Positions 22,556-34,436 of a stretch of 64,000 nt of DNA are shown in pieces. The stretch is taken from contig FTLJ01000786.1 of NCBI GenBank assembly GCA_900155495.1, positions 1-64,000 on the forward strand, read 5' to 3'. The notes beneath the pieces were generated by a model. That model worked only from the letters and a program-made list of their open reading frames with translations, made no database searches and had not been told where the DNA came from. Position 1 is the stretch's first letter, and every line of letters begins with the position of its first letter. This DNA is from Porogramme epimiltina. Its lineage: Eukaryota; Basidiomycota; Agaricomycetes; Polyporales; Polyporaceae. Made by a program: the position numbers and the translations under genes.

Positions 22556-24186
22556 ATGCCCCCCATGGCGATCAACGATGCCGCTCTCCTCTTACTCGCT
22601 GTCGCCTTTGTATTCTCGCTCGTTTTGCGTCTCATAACGAAACGTATACCTACCCCACACAGCGATGAGATTCCAGAGGTTACGCACCCGTTGCCGATGA
22701 TCGGCTCCGCCCTCCAGTTCGTATGGAACCCCATGCAGTTCTTCAAGGCTTGCCGGTACGCGATTCATATTCATACTGCTCAAACACATCTGACGCAGGG
22801 AACGTTCCAGAGCCGCGTGCGGCCCCAACTTCCGCGCCCGCATCGGCGGGAACAACTTCGTCTTCGTCTCCTCACCCGCGGCCCTCGACGCCCTCTACCG
22901 CGACCGCCACAAGGTCCTCGTCGCGAAGCGGCCTGTCGGGCGCCACCCCATCGGGGACGTCGAGTCCGAGCACTTCCCCGCGCTCGTCGACGAGGTGCTC
23001 ATCCCCGTCATCGCCCGGGCCAACGCGCGCCCGATCTTCCAGACCCTCACCCCCGTGTTCAGCCGCCACCTCCACACCCACCTCCAGCGCTTACACATGC
23101 AGCCGGGCCCAGTCTCGCTCAAGCACCTCGTCTCCTACGCGCTCTTCGCCGCGGTCATGCGCGCGTTCTTCGGGGACGCGTTCCCCGTCGACCCGGTGTA
23201 CGAGGACATCCAGGTCATCGACGCGCACGCGTACTACCTCTTCCTCCCCGCGGCCCCGCTCTTCTCCGCGCCGCGCCGCGCGAAGCGTCGCCTCCGCGCG
23301 AGTCTCCTCGCGTACATGCGCCCGTGGGTCCAGTCGCGCGGCGCGGCGGACGTCCCTGGCGTCTCCGCGCACGGGAACGAGGTCCTCCGCACGCTCGCGG
23401 CGTCGCCCCTCTCGCCGGAGGACCAGGCCGGCGCGCTGCAGACGTACGTCTGGGGCGTCGTGACGAACATCACGCGCGTCGCGCACTGGACGCTCCTCCA
23501 CGTGCTCGCGGACCGCACTGCGCGCGCGCGGTTGCAGGCCGCGCTCGACGCGGGTGTGCGCGCGGAGCTCGCGGGGAGCGGGTGCGGGCTGCACGACGCG
23601 GAGCCCGCGGCGCTCGGCATGCCCGCGTTTGCGCTGCTCGACTCGGCGCTCAAGGAGGCCGCGCGGCTGCACTCTGTACCGTCGTCGTACCGCACAGCGA
23701 GCGCGGACATGGAGTTCCCCGCCGGCGAGGGGGCGGCAGGCCTGGGCGGGCGCAAGACGTTCTGGGTGCGCAAGGGGGACACGCTCGCGGCGAACGTCGT
23801 TGGGCTCCACTGGGACGACCGGTGGTTTGAGGACCCGGGAAAGTTCCGGATCGACCGGTTCTTGGACACCGAGGTCGATAGGACGCGGTACCTGTCGATG
23901 TTCGGGAGGGGCATGCACGTGGTGAGGATCGAGTCTTCGTATGAGAGTCGTCCGTATCGCTGACAGCCGCCGTTGTGCTTCCTCCTGATGACAGTGCACG
24001 GGGAAGGCGATGGCGAACTACTTCATGAAGATGTTCCTCATCCAGTGCTTGCACCTTTACGACTTGATGCCTGCGGACGGGTCCGAGGAGATCAAGCTGC
24101 CTTCCGAATGCCCGCGCGGCGTCACGACGACAGTGCCTAACGAAGATGTCCAGGTTGTTCTCGTGAAAAGAACAGGCATACATTGA
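22556..24186 (+). CDS. Cytochrome P450 (microsomal, class II type)
   Basis: Exons 22556-22755, 22799-23921 and 23995-24186 join in frame to 504 residues, a normal P450 length. The N-terminus has a membrane anchor (LLLLAVAFVFSLVLRL) followed by a proline-containing hinge. The K-helix ExxR is seen as KEAARLH, the aromatic region as DPGKFRIDRF, and the heme loop FGRGMHVCTG has its ligand cysteine as the first codon of exon 3. The I-helix segment VVTNITRVAHWTLLHV lacks the usual A-G-x-[DE]-T-[TS] oxygen-activation motif. Divergent to the MFS gene. A 5'-truncated duplicate lies at 41549-42192 on the minus strand. The substrate is unknown. Confidence 0.88.
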
Positions 24187-24349
24187 GGTGACGTACTATC
24201 TGTGCTGCGGGGGTACTTATTCGAAGCTGCGTGGGACTGTGTGATTGTATGTATTGAGTATACCTGAGTATCCCGGCTTCGTGATGCAATAGATCGGCTA
24301 TGTAGTACACAATGCGGTGTGAGTGCGGAGGGAGTGCGTTAGATCCCAC

Positions 24350-25335
24350 CACCTATTCATCATAAGCTGTCAGTCGCTTCGAGCAAAGAACGAAAATCGC
24401 TTTACATTCTGCCCCGCCTTCCCGTCGAGGGCTTCTCCCCGCGTGTGACCTTGCAGATAACCATCCCATCTGTCAACGAAGTCCGCTCTCCTCCAGAGCT
24501 GGCCCCGAAACCTACACATGACTGCGGAAGCAGTATGTCCGGCGCCAGCCGCACTAACGGCGGTTGCTGAGAGAGTAAGTCAGGTTCGCTCGATGGAGAT
24601 AGGGACCGCGCGCAGGCAGTATACCGTAGGCATATTCATCGCCCCGCGAGACGCAAATTGCTTTGGCTTCGCTCCACGCGCGCCGTGACTATCAGAAGTC
24701 AGTGACGGGCGCATCGAGAGGAGGAGCTACGACGCGGACTCTAGTACGCGCCCACACGCATCACCCTACCCCTCAGCGCCGACGCCGCGGCGCGCTGCGC
24801 TGTCTTTCCCATATGCCGCAGCGCACCCGCACCCGCGCCCAGCCCCCTCCTAAGATGTGCGGTCTACCTTCAAACTCTCGGCGCCGCGGTGCGACCGCGC
24901 AAACGACCGCGCGCGACGCCTTGTTCTCTGATGGGGATCCTTGCGCGGTGTGTATTCATGCGATCGCGCCCGGGCGTCGTAAGGGGTGTGTTGGGCAGAC
25001 GCACAAGAATACCGATGGCAGAGAGCAGAGAGCGCGATGGGCAGTCATGGTAGTCGCATTAGACAGTGAAGCACAGACAGACGAGCGTGTCGCATGGGGG
25101 AACGCAGGGAGGCAGGCGTCAAATGTGCAAGTTACGCGTGATAGTATTACGTAAACTATCAGGCTCTATGCCCTGTTGATCTAGTCCTGTTAACCGACGC
25201 CTTGCTGTATTGCGGGCCAAGTTCAGCAGCGCCGTGCTGATGCTATAGCGTACAAACACGTTTATAACAATATTGCTACTAACACACATCGGCGCACAGC
25301 GACTAGATCTGCCAGAAATGAAGGAAACGGCGCGG
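24350..25335. other. Intergenic between the two P450 genes
   Basis: A 163-codon frame (24663-25154, +) is Arg/Thr/His-rich with no recognisable domain, so I do not call it. Otherwise no gene is seen. Confidence 0.4.
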
Positions 25336-25342
25336 GGGGCCC

Positions 25343-27549
25343 CTATGCACGCTTCACTAGCCGCACGGACATGTTCGTGACGCCAAAGTTGGTGACGGGC
25401 TTCCCGTGCATGCAGCGCGCCTCCCACTGCGCGCGCGTCTCCCCGTCCTGCAGGAGCACCTCGACGCGCCAGTCGCGCACGACGCGCGCGAGGAAGCCGA
25501 CCGCCTCCGTGATCGCGAACCGCTTCCCGATGCCTACGGCGTGGCGAGCATGGCGTGCGTGGTGGTGTGTGGGTGAGCGCGCGGTACGGGCCTAGATAGG
25601 GAAGGGGCACTCACAAGAGCGCGCGCCAAAGGAGAACATGCTGAGCGAGGTCTCGTGTGCGTCGTACCAGCGCTCGGGCTTGAACGTCTCAGGATCTGGG
25701 AAGATGCGCGGGTTGTGGTCTGGATGAGGCGGTCAGCGCGTGCATGCAGAGCGAAGGGTAGGACTGACGAAGGCCGATGCCATCGACGACAAGGCGTGTG
25801 CCCTGTGGGACGAGCACGCGCTCGTCGCGCAGCGGGCCCACGTCCTCAAGCACCATGTCCTCGGCCGTATCGCGGATCCACATGAACCCGGCGGCTGGGG
25901 GCGTGCGCGTCAGCTGTGGTCACGGGAATGGGGGCAGGGGGTGTACGCACGGAACATGCGGGATGCCTCGAGGAAGCACGCTTGCACCTTGCGGACCTTT
26001 TGCGAGTTGGCGAATGTCTGGGAGGGAGTGGCGTGAGCGTGGGGAGGCGATGGGGGGGAGCGGTTCACTGACAAACTCGGCTGCGGTGGGCATGACGCTC
26101 GTGACCTCTTCGTACATCTCTTCCTGGAACTCCGGGTTGAGGGCCATGAACCCGAGCGCGGCGTTTATGGTCATCGCGGCGGTGTCTGTGCGCAGATGAG
26201 CGCGTAGATCTCAGCGAGAGGCGGCCAATACCTACCGTGGCCCGCGAAGAGAAGGATGGCCGTGTTCCCAATCTGCAACAGATGTCAGGGTCTCTGAGAA
26301 CGTGGATTTGGAGATGGCGCACCAGCTCCGAATCTGTCATGCTAAGCTTTCCCTCGTTCTCTGCTGACTGCACCATGAGGCTGAGGACGTCGCTCTGCGG
26401 CTCAACGCCCGCCGCGAACTCCTGCCGCCGGGTCTGGATCATCTCCTGCATGAAGTTCTGGATTACCTGGGTCGCCTTCTCGAGGTCCTTGAACCTAGGC
26501 GTCGAGTCTTAGTGGAGCGTCACGGGAACGATGTAGGACTCGCGTACTTCTTGACTGGGAGACGGTACGCCCAGGACGGCAGGACGAGTCGCAAGACAAT
26601 GTTGTGCGTCATGATATGCAGGGCCTCTCCAAAAGACATATCTCCCGGAGCCTTTCCCTTGAAGTCCCATGGTACGGGGTGGCCAAATCCGCTGGAAGAG
26701 ACGACAATGAGAGCGAACTGCAGGGTTCATCGTTAATGATACAGCGGAGACATAAGTGTTTGGGAGAGACGCGACCTTGTTTGTGAACGGGTCGGCGCTG
26801 GGGATGTCGACAGTCGATTTGGTTGTCCAGCCCTCCTTGGCGACCATTTCGTCATACACGCGGCCGACATCGTTCCAGACGCGAACGTATCTGTGTCGCG
26901 GCTGAGTTGGATGGTACGTAGATCGCAGGGGGTACGTACGTGGCGTGGTCGAAGGCGGGGGTGAGGATACGGCGGAAGCGCTTCCAGTCTTCCCCATTTG
27001 CTGCGAAGAGGTTTGGGCCCCATGCACTGAGGCAAGTCCATTGTCAGGAAAGCCAAAAACTAGGGGCGGAAGCGGCTTACGTAGTGACGGCAGTGATGTC
27101 GGGCGACTTGAAGAGCGGGTTCCTTGTGGAGACTATCTGGCGCGCTACTTCAATAGAGGAAGTGTATATCGCGGGCTCGCCGAACAACCACGGGAGTGCA
27201 GAGATAGTCTCTGTCCCGTAACGCGCATACACTATGGAGGAAACGCGGTCATGTGAGCACCGTCTCGATCATGGGGGAGATCTGGCATACCGTCTTTGCG
27301 CCACTCCCACTGCCAGTTCATGCCGGGGTTGAACCTCCCGGTGGGGAATGCCGCTCCGAAAAGAGAAATGGGCGTTGCAAGAGAGCGCAGACCGGGAAGG
27401 TACCCGGTTTGCTGTTGGAGGATGAGTGTAGTCCCAAGGGAGAATCAGCGGACACGGACCTTGGCATATCTGTAGTAGTTGGCGACGCGGGAGCCGATAA
27501 AGACTGCAACGAGGGTGAGGACAACGACAGTCGGGTCGAGAGAGGGCAT
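25343..27549 (-). CDS. Cytochrome P450, second type
   Basis: Thirteen exons can be placed (27549-27460, 27411-27291, 27231-27081, 27026-26940, 26890-26776, 26717-26548, 26494-26323, 26272-26236, 26185-26073, 26017-25951, 25894-25769, 25719-25615, 25533-25343). They sum to 1545 nt, or 514 residues, with phase kept throughout. It has an N-terminal anchor (VVVLTLVAVFIGSRVANYY), the I helix LLFAGHDTAA with canonical acid-Thr pair, ExxR as EASRMF, KPERW, and the heme loop FSFGARSCIGKR, with the ligand Cys codon split by the last intron. It differs strongly from the P450 at 22556, so it is not part of the inverted duplication. Probably an ER monooxygenase acting on a lipophilic metabolite. Confidence 0.9.
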
Positions 27550-29030
27550 CGCGCTCGGGCGGGCGTGCGGACGGGATCGGAAGAAGGGCGGTGGCAAAGG
27601 AGCGTGCGGACGACGGGCGTGGGGCGCGGGGCGGAAACTGGTCTGACGAGCGGGACGGCGGGCCGGACGGGCTGAGATACAGCCAGGTTAGGAAGGAAGG
27701 CACGTGGTGGCTGGACGGGTGGGGGAACAACGCGCGACGATGGAGAAGCGAGAAAAGGCCCCTGTCCACACGCCGTGCCCTGCTGAGTGTTCCGCCTCAG
27801 ACAGCCGTCGGATCTGCAACAAAGAAGGGGGATGCCCGTTTGCGCGGACAGCGCACAGGAGCATCACTGGGCCAGAAGGTGCGAAGACGACCACCGCCTT
27901 CGACTCGATGTCTGCGGATGTTGTTCATCCATGAAGGTTTCCTGACGGCATCCCGCGCATACCCTGTGCATTCCGTGATGTCCCGGTGTGCATAAATACC
28001 TTCAAAGGCCTCTCTATGCCCACGGTGTGCTGCAGGGAGGCTTCGGGGCCAATCGGGGGAGGATGTTGGGAGGTAGGTCCACAGAAGTCTGATCGCGTGC
28101 GGCCAGAACGCGCTGAAGACCGCTCGAAGGGGGCTGGAAGCATTTGCTCTCCGTTGTGTTTGATTTTGATATTGTAGTCAGCGCTCGGGCCTCAGGTTGG
28201 TATTGAGACTTCCCATTTTGCCTGCGCGCGTCTTGGCTCCTGATGCTACTGCTTGCGAGGCCGCGGTCGGTGTTGCACAGGCACTGAGCTGGAAGTGCGG
28301 CGACCTCTAGGCACGATGCTCTTGTTCGGATCCGAGGGGCTTCTAGTCGTCGTCTGCTGGAGCATGTGCGGCGGTCTGGGAAGGAGCATCGCCGGGAATC
28401 CGAGTCGCCCGACGTAAGCTCACAGGGCGCTTCCCACGTGGCCAATGGACGGGCTCACGCGGATCTACCCGTCCCCGGCGCTTCACCTTGTTGTCTTCCT
28501 CCATTACGTTCACGACGCTCGTCGGTGCATGGTGCAGATCTCTTCAGGCTTCCTCCGCCCATGTCCTTCCACCAGATACTCCATGCGCTGTACTCCGTGC
28601 GCTGGGTGGAGTCATAGCAATCGAATCCGCGTCCATTGATGGCTTCTGGGCGGCCATGATCCGGCCCTTGATATCCCCAGCTCACCTACACAGGATCGAA
28701 TCAAGCCCGGTGAGAAGTCTCAAGGAATTCCCCTTTCTTCATGCGGTCGCTGAGCTTACCACCATGCCCAGCTGTTGCGTCTTGGCCATCAGTGCGCTCC
28801 CCTGCCACCCTCAGCGTCCTCAACCATTTCTTTTCATGCTCAGACGCCTGGATACGTGCCTCCGTCTGTCAGCAAAACTTAACTTCTGAATATCACATGA
28901 ACGCCTCGATCTAGTCCCCGCAATGCTGTGCGCCGCTCAAAGCGTACTCGCATCCTTCCAAGCACTGCAGCTGGACACAGCGGGCTCAGTCAACGTTTCT
29001 TTTGCCCCCTGCTACTAGCGCATCTGCCTC
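27550..29030. other. Intergenic, no gene recognised
   Basis: Several overlapping frames (for example 27591-27995, 28488-28889) lack domains and a consistent splice pattern. The region separates the start of the minus-strand P450 from the + strand methyltransferase and may hold both promoters. Confidence 0.4.
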
Positions 29031-30216
29031 ATGCTCTCCTCAGTAGCGAGACTGTTCTACACCCCCACCCTCCCCCCTCCAACAATCGTAGAGTCCTCAC
29101 GCGACTTCCATTTTTGTCGCATCCTTCCTGGGGACAAGTTCTCGCTCTCGCTGGAAAGGCATCTCCACTACCTCTGTGGCGCGCTGCACCTCAAACCGGG
29201 GCAGAAGGTTCTCAATATCGGTTCGGGAACGGGAGATGTTGCGGTAGAGCTCGTGCGCTTTGCGGATGTCACAGTAGTTGGGATGGAGTCGAACCCGACA
29301 AAGGTATGTAGGAAGAGCTACTGGATGGACGCGCACATGACTTATCATCATCTCAGATCCAGTTTGCGAGGCGGCGCGTTCAAGAGGCGCAGTTATCGCA
29401 CAGGATATCATTTGTTCAGTGTAAGCCCTATCCTTTAGGGTCACTTTCATAGCAATCGAGGCACTGATGCCTCTTATCGCACCTAGCAAATGCGTTGAAT
29501 CCCTCATCTCAATTCTCGGAGTCCTCTTTCGATGCCATCTTAGTCATAGAGGCGGTCAAAGTGAGCATTGTAAATACATCTAATACAACGTGCGCTAATC
29601 TCTCATAGGACGCACCGTCGTTTCACTCGATATATTCCGAGCTCGCACCACTACTCGCAAAAGGTGGCACGGTACGTCCAGTGCGCCCCTTATCCTCCCT
29701 TATGCCGCTTACATTCGGCACAGCTCGGGATCGTCGACTGGTGCTGGACCCCGTCCTTCGACGCGCAGGACCCCGACCACGCGCGACTCGCCACGCTCCT
29801 CGAGGCCGCCGCGTACCCCGCCCCACGGCCCCCCGCAGGCCGTACGCTAGCCGCGGGCACTGCGGCACTTGCCGCCGCTGGCCTCCGTGTGCTCCTCACG
29901 GAAGATCTCGCCGCGCGCTCTAGCACGCATGGAGGCGTTGCGTGGTTCGTGCCACTGCAGACCGCGCTCGGGGACGGGCGCGCGCCGTGGGCGGCCGAGT
30001 GCACGGGCGCGGGCGCGGGCGTCGGCGCGGGCGGGCTGATGGGGGCGTTCCCGCTCTTCGGGGGCTTGTCGCGCGAGGCGGCGGTGCTGCTCGTAGAGGC
30101 GGGGAAGCTGAACGTGAGTGCGAGGTTTGCGGATCTGGGTGGGCGCGGAGGCTGATTGGTTTTGCGCGCAGCTATTTACTCCGCTGGCGTTTTTCGTCGC
30201 GCAGAGGCCGGCGTGA
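29031..30216 (+). CDS. Sterol C24-methyltransferase-like (ERG6 family) SAM methyltransferase
   Basis: Six exons (29031-29303, 29357-29420, 29487-29560, 29609-29671, 29724-30113, 30172-30216) join in frame to 302 residues. ERG6-type landmarks appear in order: RDFHFCRI and LERHLHYLC, motif I VLNIGSGTGDVAVEL, VTVVGMESNPTKIQFARRR, FDAILVIEAVKDAP, LLAKGGTLGIVDWCW, TEDLA, and a C-terminal LFTPLAFFVAQRP as in yeast ERG6. It differs from housekeeping ERG6 by a short N-terminus without the YY segment and by GSGTGD where ERG6 has GCGVGG. It probably transfers methyl from SAM to a sterol- or triterpene-like substrate. An upstream exon cannot be excluded. Confidence 0.8.
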
Positions 30217-32150
30217 TGCTGGGAGAAAGCGTGTATGAAGGTTGTTTCTTGTTGTATTTTTACGCGTTGTTCGTGCCGGGATGCAATACTCACAGTGTAT
30301 GAATAGTGTGCCGCAGTAGGGGCTCCTGACGTTGTACGAATGAAGCCGTAATGCCGTCTTAGCTGGGGTGCGCGTTAAGCGCCCCTTCACTAGTCTCTCT
30401 CTGGATGGTGGCGCAGAATCAACTTGTGAGTGAATCCATAGTTAATCTCAGAGGAAAATGTCCCATTTCGTCGATCTGCCGTCGTGTGCACCGTCGATGG
30501 GGGTGGCGGATCCCCGGGGAGTGCCAATGATGCGGTGGCGCTCCGCTGGGAATCCCAAGGCGTCCCGGCGGTGCGTCGCCCAACACGGTCGGCGTGGCCT
30601 GCGTCCAGGCCGCAGTCGACGATGCGATGCTCAGGAGAATCCATTGTTCGTATGGCGGAGCCGCTGGATCAAAACAGATGTACGATCGTCGGAATCTCAG
30701 CTTCTAGGAAGCATCGCGGGTGTACCTGCCTTCGTCTTCTCCAGCCTGTCTCTCTCGGATGTAATACCCGTGATCGCAGCTGTGGCCTCAGATGTCGTCC
30801 CGCCGTCGGCGCTCTATCGAACTTCAAGGGCGATGCGACGGGTTGATAGAAGTCCACCGGGGGGTGGACGCTGTGGACAGTGCGCACTGATTCAGAAGTC
30901 TTTGAAGTTTTCATTGTGCTCGGCTTCCCCAGATATATGAGATCAAGGTCCGCGGTGGGCGGTTCTGCAAGGCACGGGAATACACGCTTCTCGGCCCGGT
31001 AGAAGGACAAGGGCGACATCAAATTGTCGCCCGTCCTTCCTATCAGGGATTATCATGGGGAGAACCTCCCAATCCTTCTAGGTTTTGCGATGTGCATAGG
31101 ACCGACATTGCGACGGCCTTGTGTTCCTCTCATATCAGGGCCTCTCGCACCACGTACATTCACTCGGATGCAATATTTTCTGAGGTTACATCGCCTGTAA
31201 GGGCCTGACTGCCATGACGGAGGAATACACCTCATGAGTTCCCGTCACGATTACCTTTTTTCGGTTGTTGCTTCTTTCATGGGGTGTCACTGGACCTTGA
31301 GCAATGTTAATTTACGCACATACGGCCTGACGAAATCACCATATGACTTGATAACAGCTTATCCCGCAACGAGTAACCATGTACGCAGATACAAGTAAAA
31401 AGGGATTTGCTAATTCAACATGGGGTTCTTTTTCAGAAGCCGCAACAATGGTAGCTTGTGGGATTTGCAGAACATCACGGGGTGAGCACCATCTGATTCT
31501 CTGCGGCCCCATCGCCGCTGACGATTGATAACGCGCTGCTTCTATAGATGATGCCTCTCTGCTCTCCTCCGCGGATGGATGCAATGTGTCCACTCCTCTG
31601 GCGTTCAATCAAGAACCGTATCCAAGCCTACGAAACTCCCTGTCAAAAGAACCAAGACCACCGGGACGTCACAAGCGTGGCCATATCTGATGATGGTTCG
31701 TAGTGCCTTGAGATATGTTCCCTGCATGTCCATAAGTGGCTCTCCTGGGTCTTTTACTCTGATCAGTTCGTGGGACGCTTACTCTTACCCCCCTGACGCT
31801 TATGTTCGGCCGCACCATGTGATCCCCGAGAGAATTCTCGTGCTCTTTAAGGGGTTATAGCCGGGTGCGAAGAGCGTCAGGCCCAGAAGTGAGGCTGTAC
31901 ATTACACACTGCGCGCTGATGATCTCACCTGGTTTCCCCGACCGCCGCCCGCGCGCAGGACCTTCCACGGCGCTAAAGTAAGGTTTGCCAGCGCCGGCAG
32001 GCGTATCTTCCGCGCTGTCGAAAACTCGAGTTTTTTGGGGCCAACAAAGGACTCCGCATCTATGAGGGTGTACTAATACAGGCTGTTTCACTAGGCGAAG
32101 CGCGCGGTTTGTGCCCGCCGCCCCGTAGTGACCCTTCCACCTAGTCATTT
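30217..32150. other. Stretch without a recognised gene
   Basis: Frames of 70-160 codons occur on both strands (for example 30458-30940 + and 30669-31022 -), but none shows a domain or connects by plausible introns. It could contain a gene too divergent to recognise. Confidence 0.4.
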
Positions 32151-32153
32151 GGA

Positions 32154-34183
32154 ATGGCAACTCCTCAAGCCGTGCTCCAAGAGCTCGAGGCGCTATTCAA
32201 TAACCTCCTCCTCACCCGGATTACTACATACTCCGAAAGTAGGTCGATCTTTTCCCTTGTTTGTTATCGATGTACAAAGCCTCGACTCATAATCGTGACA
32301 GCCGCCGCCCTTGCTCTCCTGGCATACGACACTATCATTAAGCTTGGCGATGAGGTATGAATGTTGACTAGTACTGTAATGTTTTACTAAGGCGAATCTA
32401 TTCTAGGTCACGCTAATCTGGAGGTTCGTGCCTCCGTACATGTGCGCACTACCAGGCGCGCTGACCAGGATGATGACCAGTTCACGATGGTCGCTTCCCA
32501 AGATTCTATACATCTTAGCCAGATACTACCCACTAGCGCACCTATGGTACGCCGAGCTCTACCGCTGGTATAACACCTATCCATGTACTTACACACCGTT
32601 TCTGTCACAGCGTTCTCGAAGCCTGTCCGTGATTCTCTCGCGCCGTATTTCTTTCCGCTTACCCTCTTCTAGTTGAGGTCACTGTCGGCCTTAGTGCTGT
32701 AGTATGTCTCGTTTGATTTGCGCCTTCGGCTTTCTTTCGGCTTACCTTTTCTTCCAGGAGTACGCTTAAATCCGTGGCGGTGACTGAGTAAGCTGGGTTA
32801 ACGTTGGAACGACTTACAGATGTCGTGCATGGTCGTGGCTTCTGGGACTGTACGCTTCCCAACTCCAATAAGCGGTTGCAATACTCTCTGACTAATAGTT
32901 TTGGTCCAGGTCAGGATTCGTGGTTCTTACCACGATCGTCAACATACTTCTGGTGATACGTATACATGCTATATACGAGCAGAGCAAGAAAAGTAGGTTA
33001 TCGACCCTCTTCTCTCTATGCCCGTTTCCTGACGAGAACCTTGGAAAGTTCTCATATTTATGACTACTTTAATGATCTGTACGTCGCCCATCTCGCGAAT
33101 GTCTCCACTCAAGCTCATTAACACGATCCTTAATAGGCCAATTCATTGTGTGTAAATTATCTAGAGCCTGCGTTGATCCCGTGACACTGAGGGCGGCTTG
33201 TAGATCGAAACATCCATAACAATTTGGGACGCTGTGGACACGAAGCAAATTACCCCTCCGGCCGGCGTTCCTTGGCAAGGCTGTATCTCCACAGCGCTCC
33301 GAGGTGCTACCTTGGCTTCGTGGTAAGCATGCGCATATAATTACGTGTTGCGCCTTACTATCAGTGTCCCTTATGCCTTCATCAGGATACCCAATCTTAT
33401 CGTGGCTAGTGAGTACTTAGGTCTGAGGTCGTTATCTTTTACGACATTTCATTCTGGGAAACCATCAGGCGTGTGTGTCGTGTTGACACTCTACCGGTTC
33501 TTCACCGGCGTCGACAGTGAATGGAGGAATCGACGTCGTTTTTCTCCACTCATCAACACCCTCATGAAGGACGGCATCGCGTGGTTTATCACGTACGTCA
33601 ACGTTTATCTAGCATTTAGTCTATGTTTCGGGGTGTCTGATATACATATACCGTTCGCGCAGTGTCCTAGGTAAGGCCCCAATACCAACGCGCGTAGTCC
33701 GCTAACAGAGCTTGCTCCCCCCTATATGTTAGTCGTCGAACTTGTCACCGCAATACTCACTATTAAGCTGGAGAACCCCCTCGCTGCGTTTATGATTCCG
33801 TGAGGGTTTGGACTATTGCTATCCTCCGCTCGTTGAATTGACTGTTTTCTCCATAGATGGATCACGGTTACCTACTCCATCGGAGTAAGTAGATTGCTTT
33901 TACTGGGATGCATTCACGCGAATTTATTTGTGTGTAGGCAACGCGCATGATCCTCAACCTCCGCATTTCGGCGCAGAAAGGCACGCTGCGGGGAAACACA
34001 ACAAGAACGGCCGTCTCGACTATGCCGACGATCAATTCTGGAAGGCTGCCTCGATTCGCGCGGAGTTCTGGGAGACCTGTCCACGACAACCACATCGAGT
34101 ACGAGCTATCGACATTTGGACGCGATTTGGATACCATGGGGACGTCCAGTATTACTCGAGAGGACTGGAAGGGATATCATTAA
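32154..34183 (+). CDS. DUF6533-domain membrane protein
   Basis: The N-terminal domain reads AAALALLAYDTIIKLGDEV, then across a short exon TLIW, then SRWSLPKILYILARYYPLAHLW, the usual DUF6533 pattern (hydrophobic helix, YD, DEVELIW, W-x-x-x-K-x-L-Y-x-x-x-RY). Exons seen are 32154-32354, 32407-32423, from 32481 on, a block around 33490-33660 (LINTLMKDGIAWF, typical of the family) and the last exon from about 33938 (ATRMILNLR) to the stop at 34183. Several hydrophobic segments indicate a multi-pass, receptor-like topology. Middle exon borders are not resolved. DUF6533 proteins are expanded in Agaricomycetes and have no assigned function. Confidence 0.7.
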
Positions 34184-34436
34184 GCCTCGGTGGCTTATTC
34201 ATACCAACGTATTCTCTGCCATCGCGAAATGTATCGACATCACACTCGTCCTGGTTCCTACGTGTACGGATTTGTCATACGATACAATTGTGACCTTCTA
34301 ACTACGTACAACGGACATCCCGAGCCAATAACATTATGATCGTCTTGAGGGTCGTCTGTTAAAACACAAGGGTTTCCGTGATCCAAAGTCATCTCCCTCT
34401 AGGCTCCAAACCGACCGGTTTCAGCAACCTCAGAAT

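Larger units (their letters stand above)
15750..24345 (+). repeat. Left arm of a large inverted duplication
   Basis: In order it carries the Cys-rich family gene (+), MFS transporter (-), P450 (+) and a P450 3' tail. The same order appears, reverse-complemented, at 41385-47010. Matches can be followed through genes and introns and through non-coding sequence, for example the P450 tail at 24186-24345 against 41385-41548. The left arm is longer because it holds the 1.03 kb transposon, the complete P450 5' half and a wider MFS/P450 intergenic region. Confidence 0.85.

Noticed and set aside
22556..23830. 424-codon frame reading through the P450 first intron
   Set aside because: After FFKAC it becomes Arg/Pro-rich nonsense; splicing 22756-22798 restores a normal P450.
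23091..23999. 302-codon minus-strand frame opposite the P450
   Set aside because: Shadow frame caused by high GC at third codon positions; no domain and no splice logic.
24663..25154. 163-codon + frame between the P450 genes
   Set aside because: No domain, biased composition, no intron or promoter evidence; could not be supported as a gene.
27269..27769. 166-codon minus frame over the P450 start
   Set aside because: Different frame from the P450 exon 1/exon 2 chain, which joins in phase and carries the membrane anchor.
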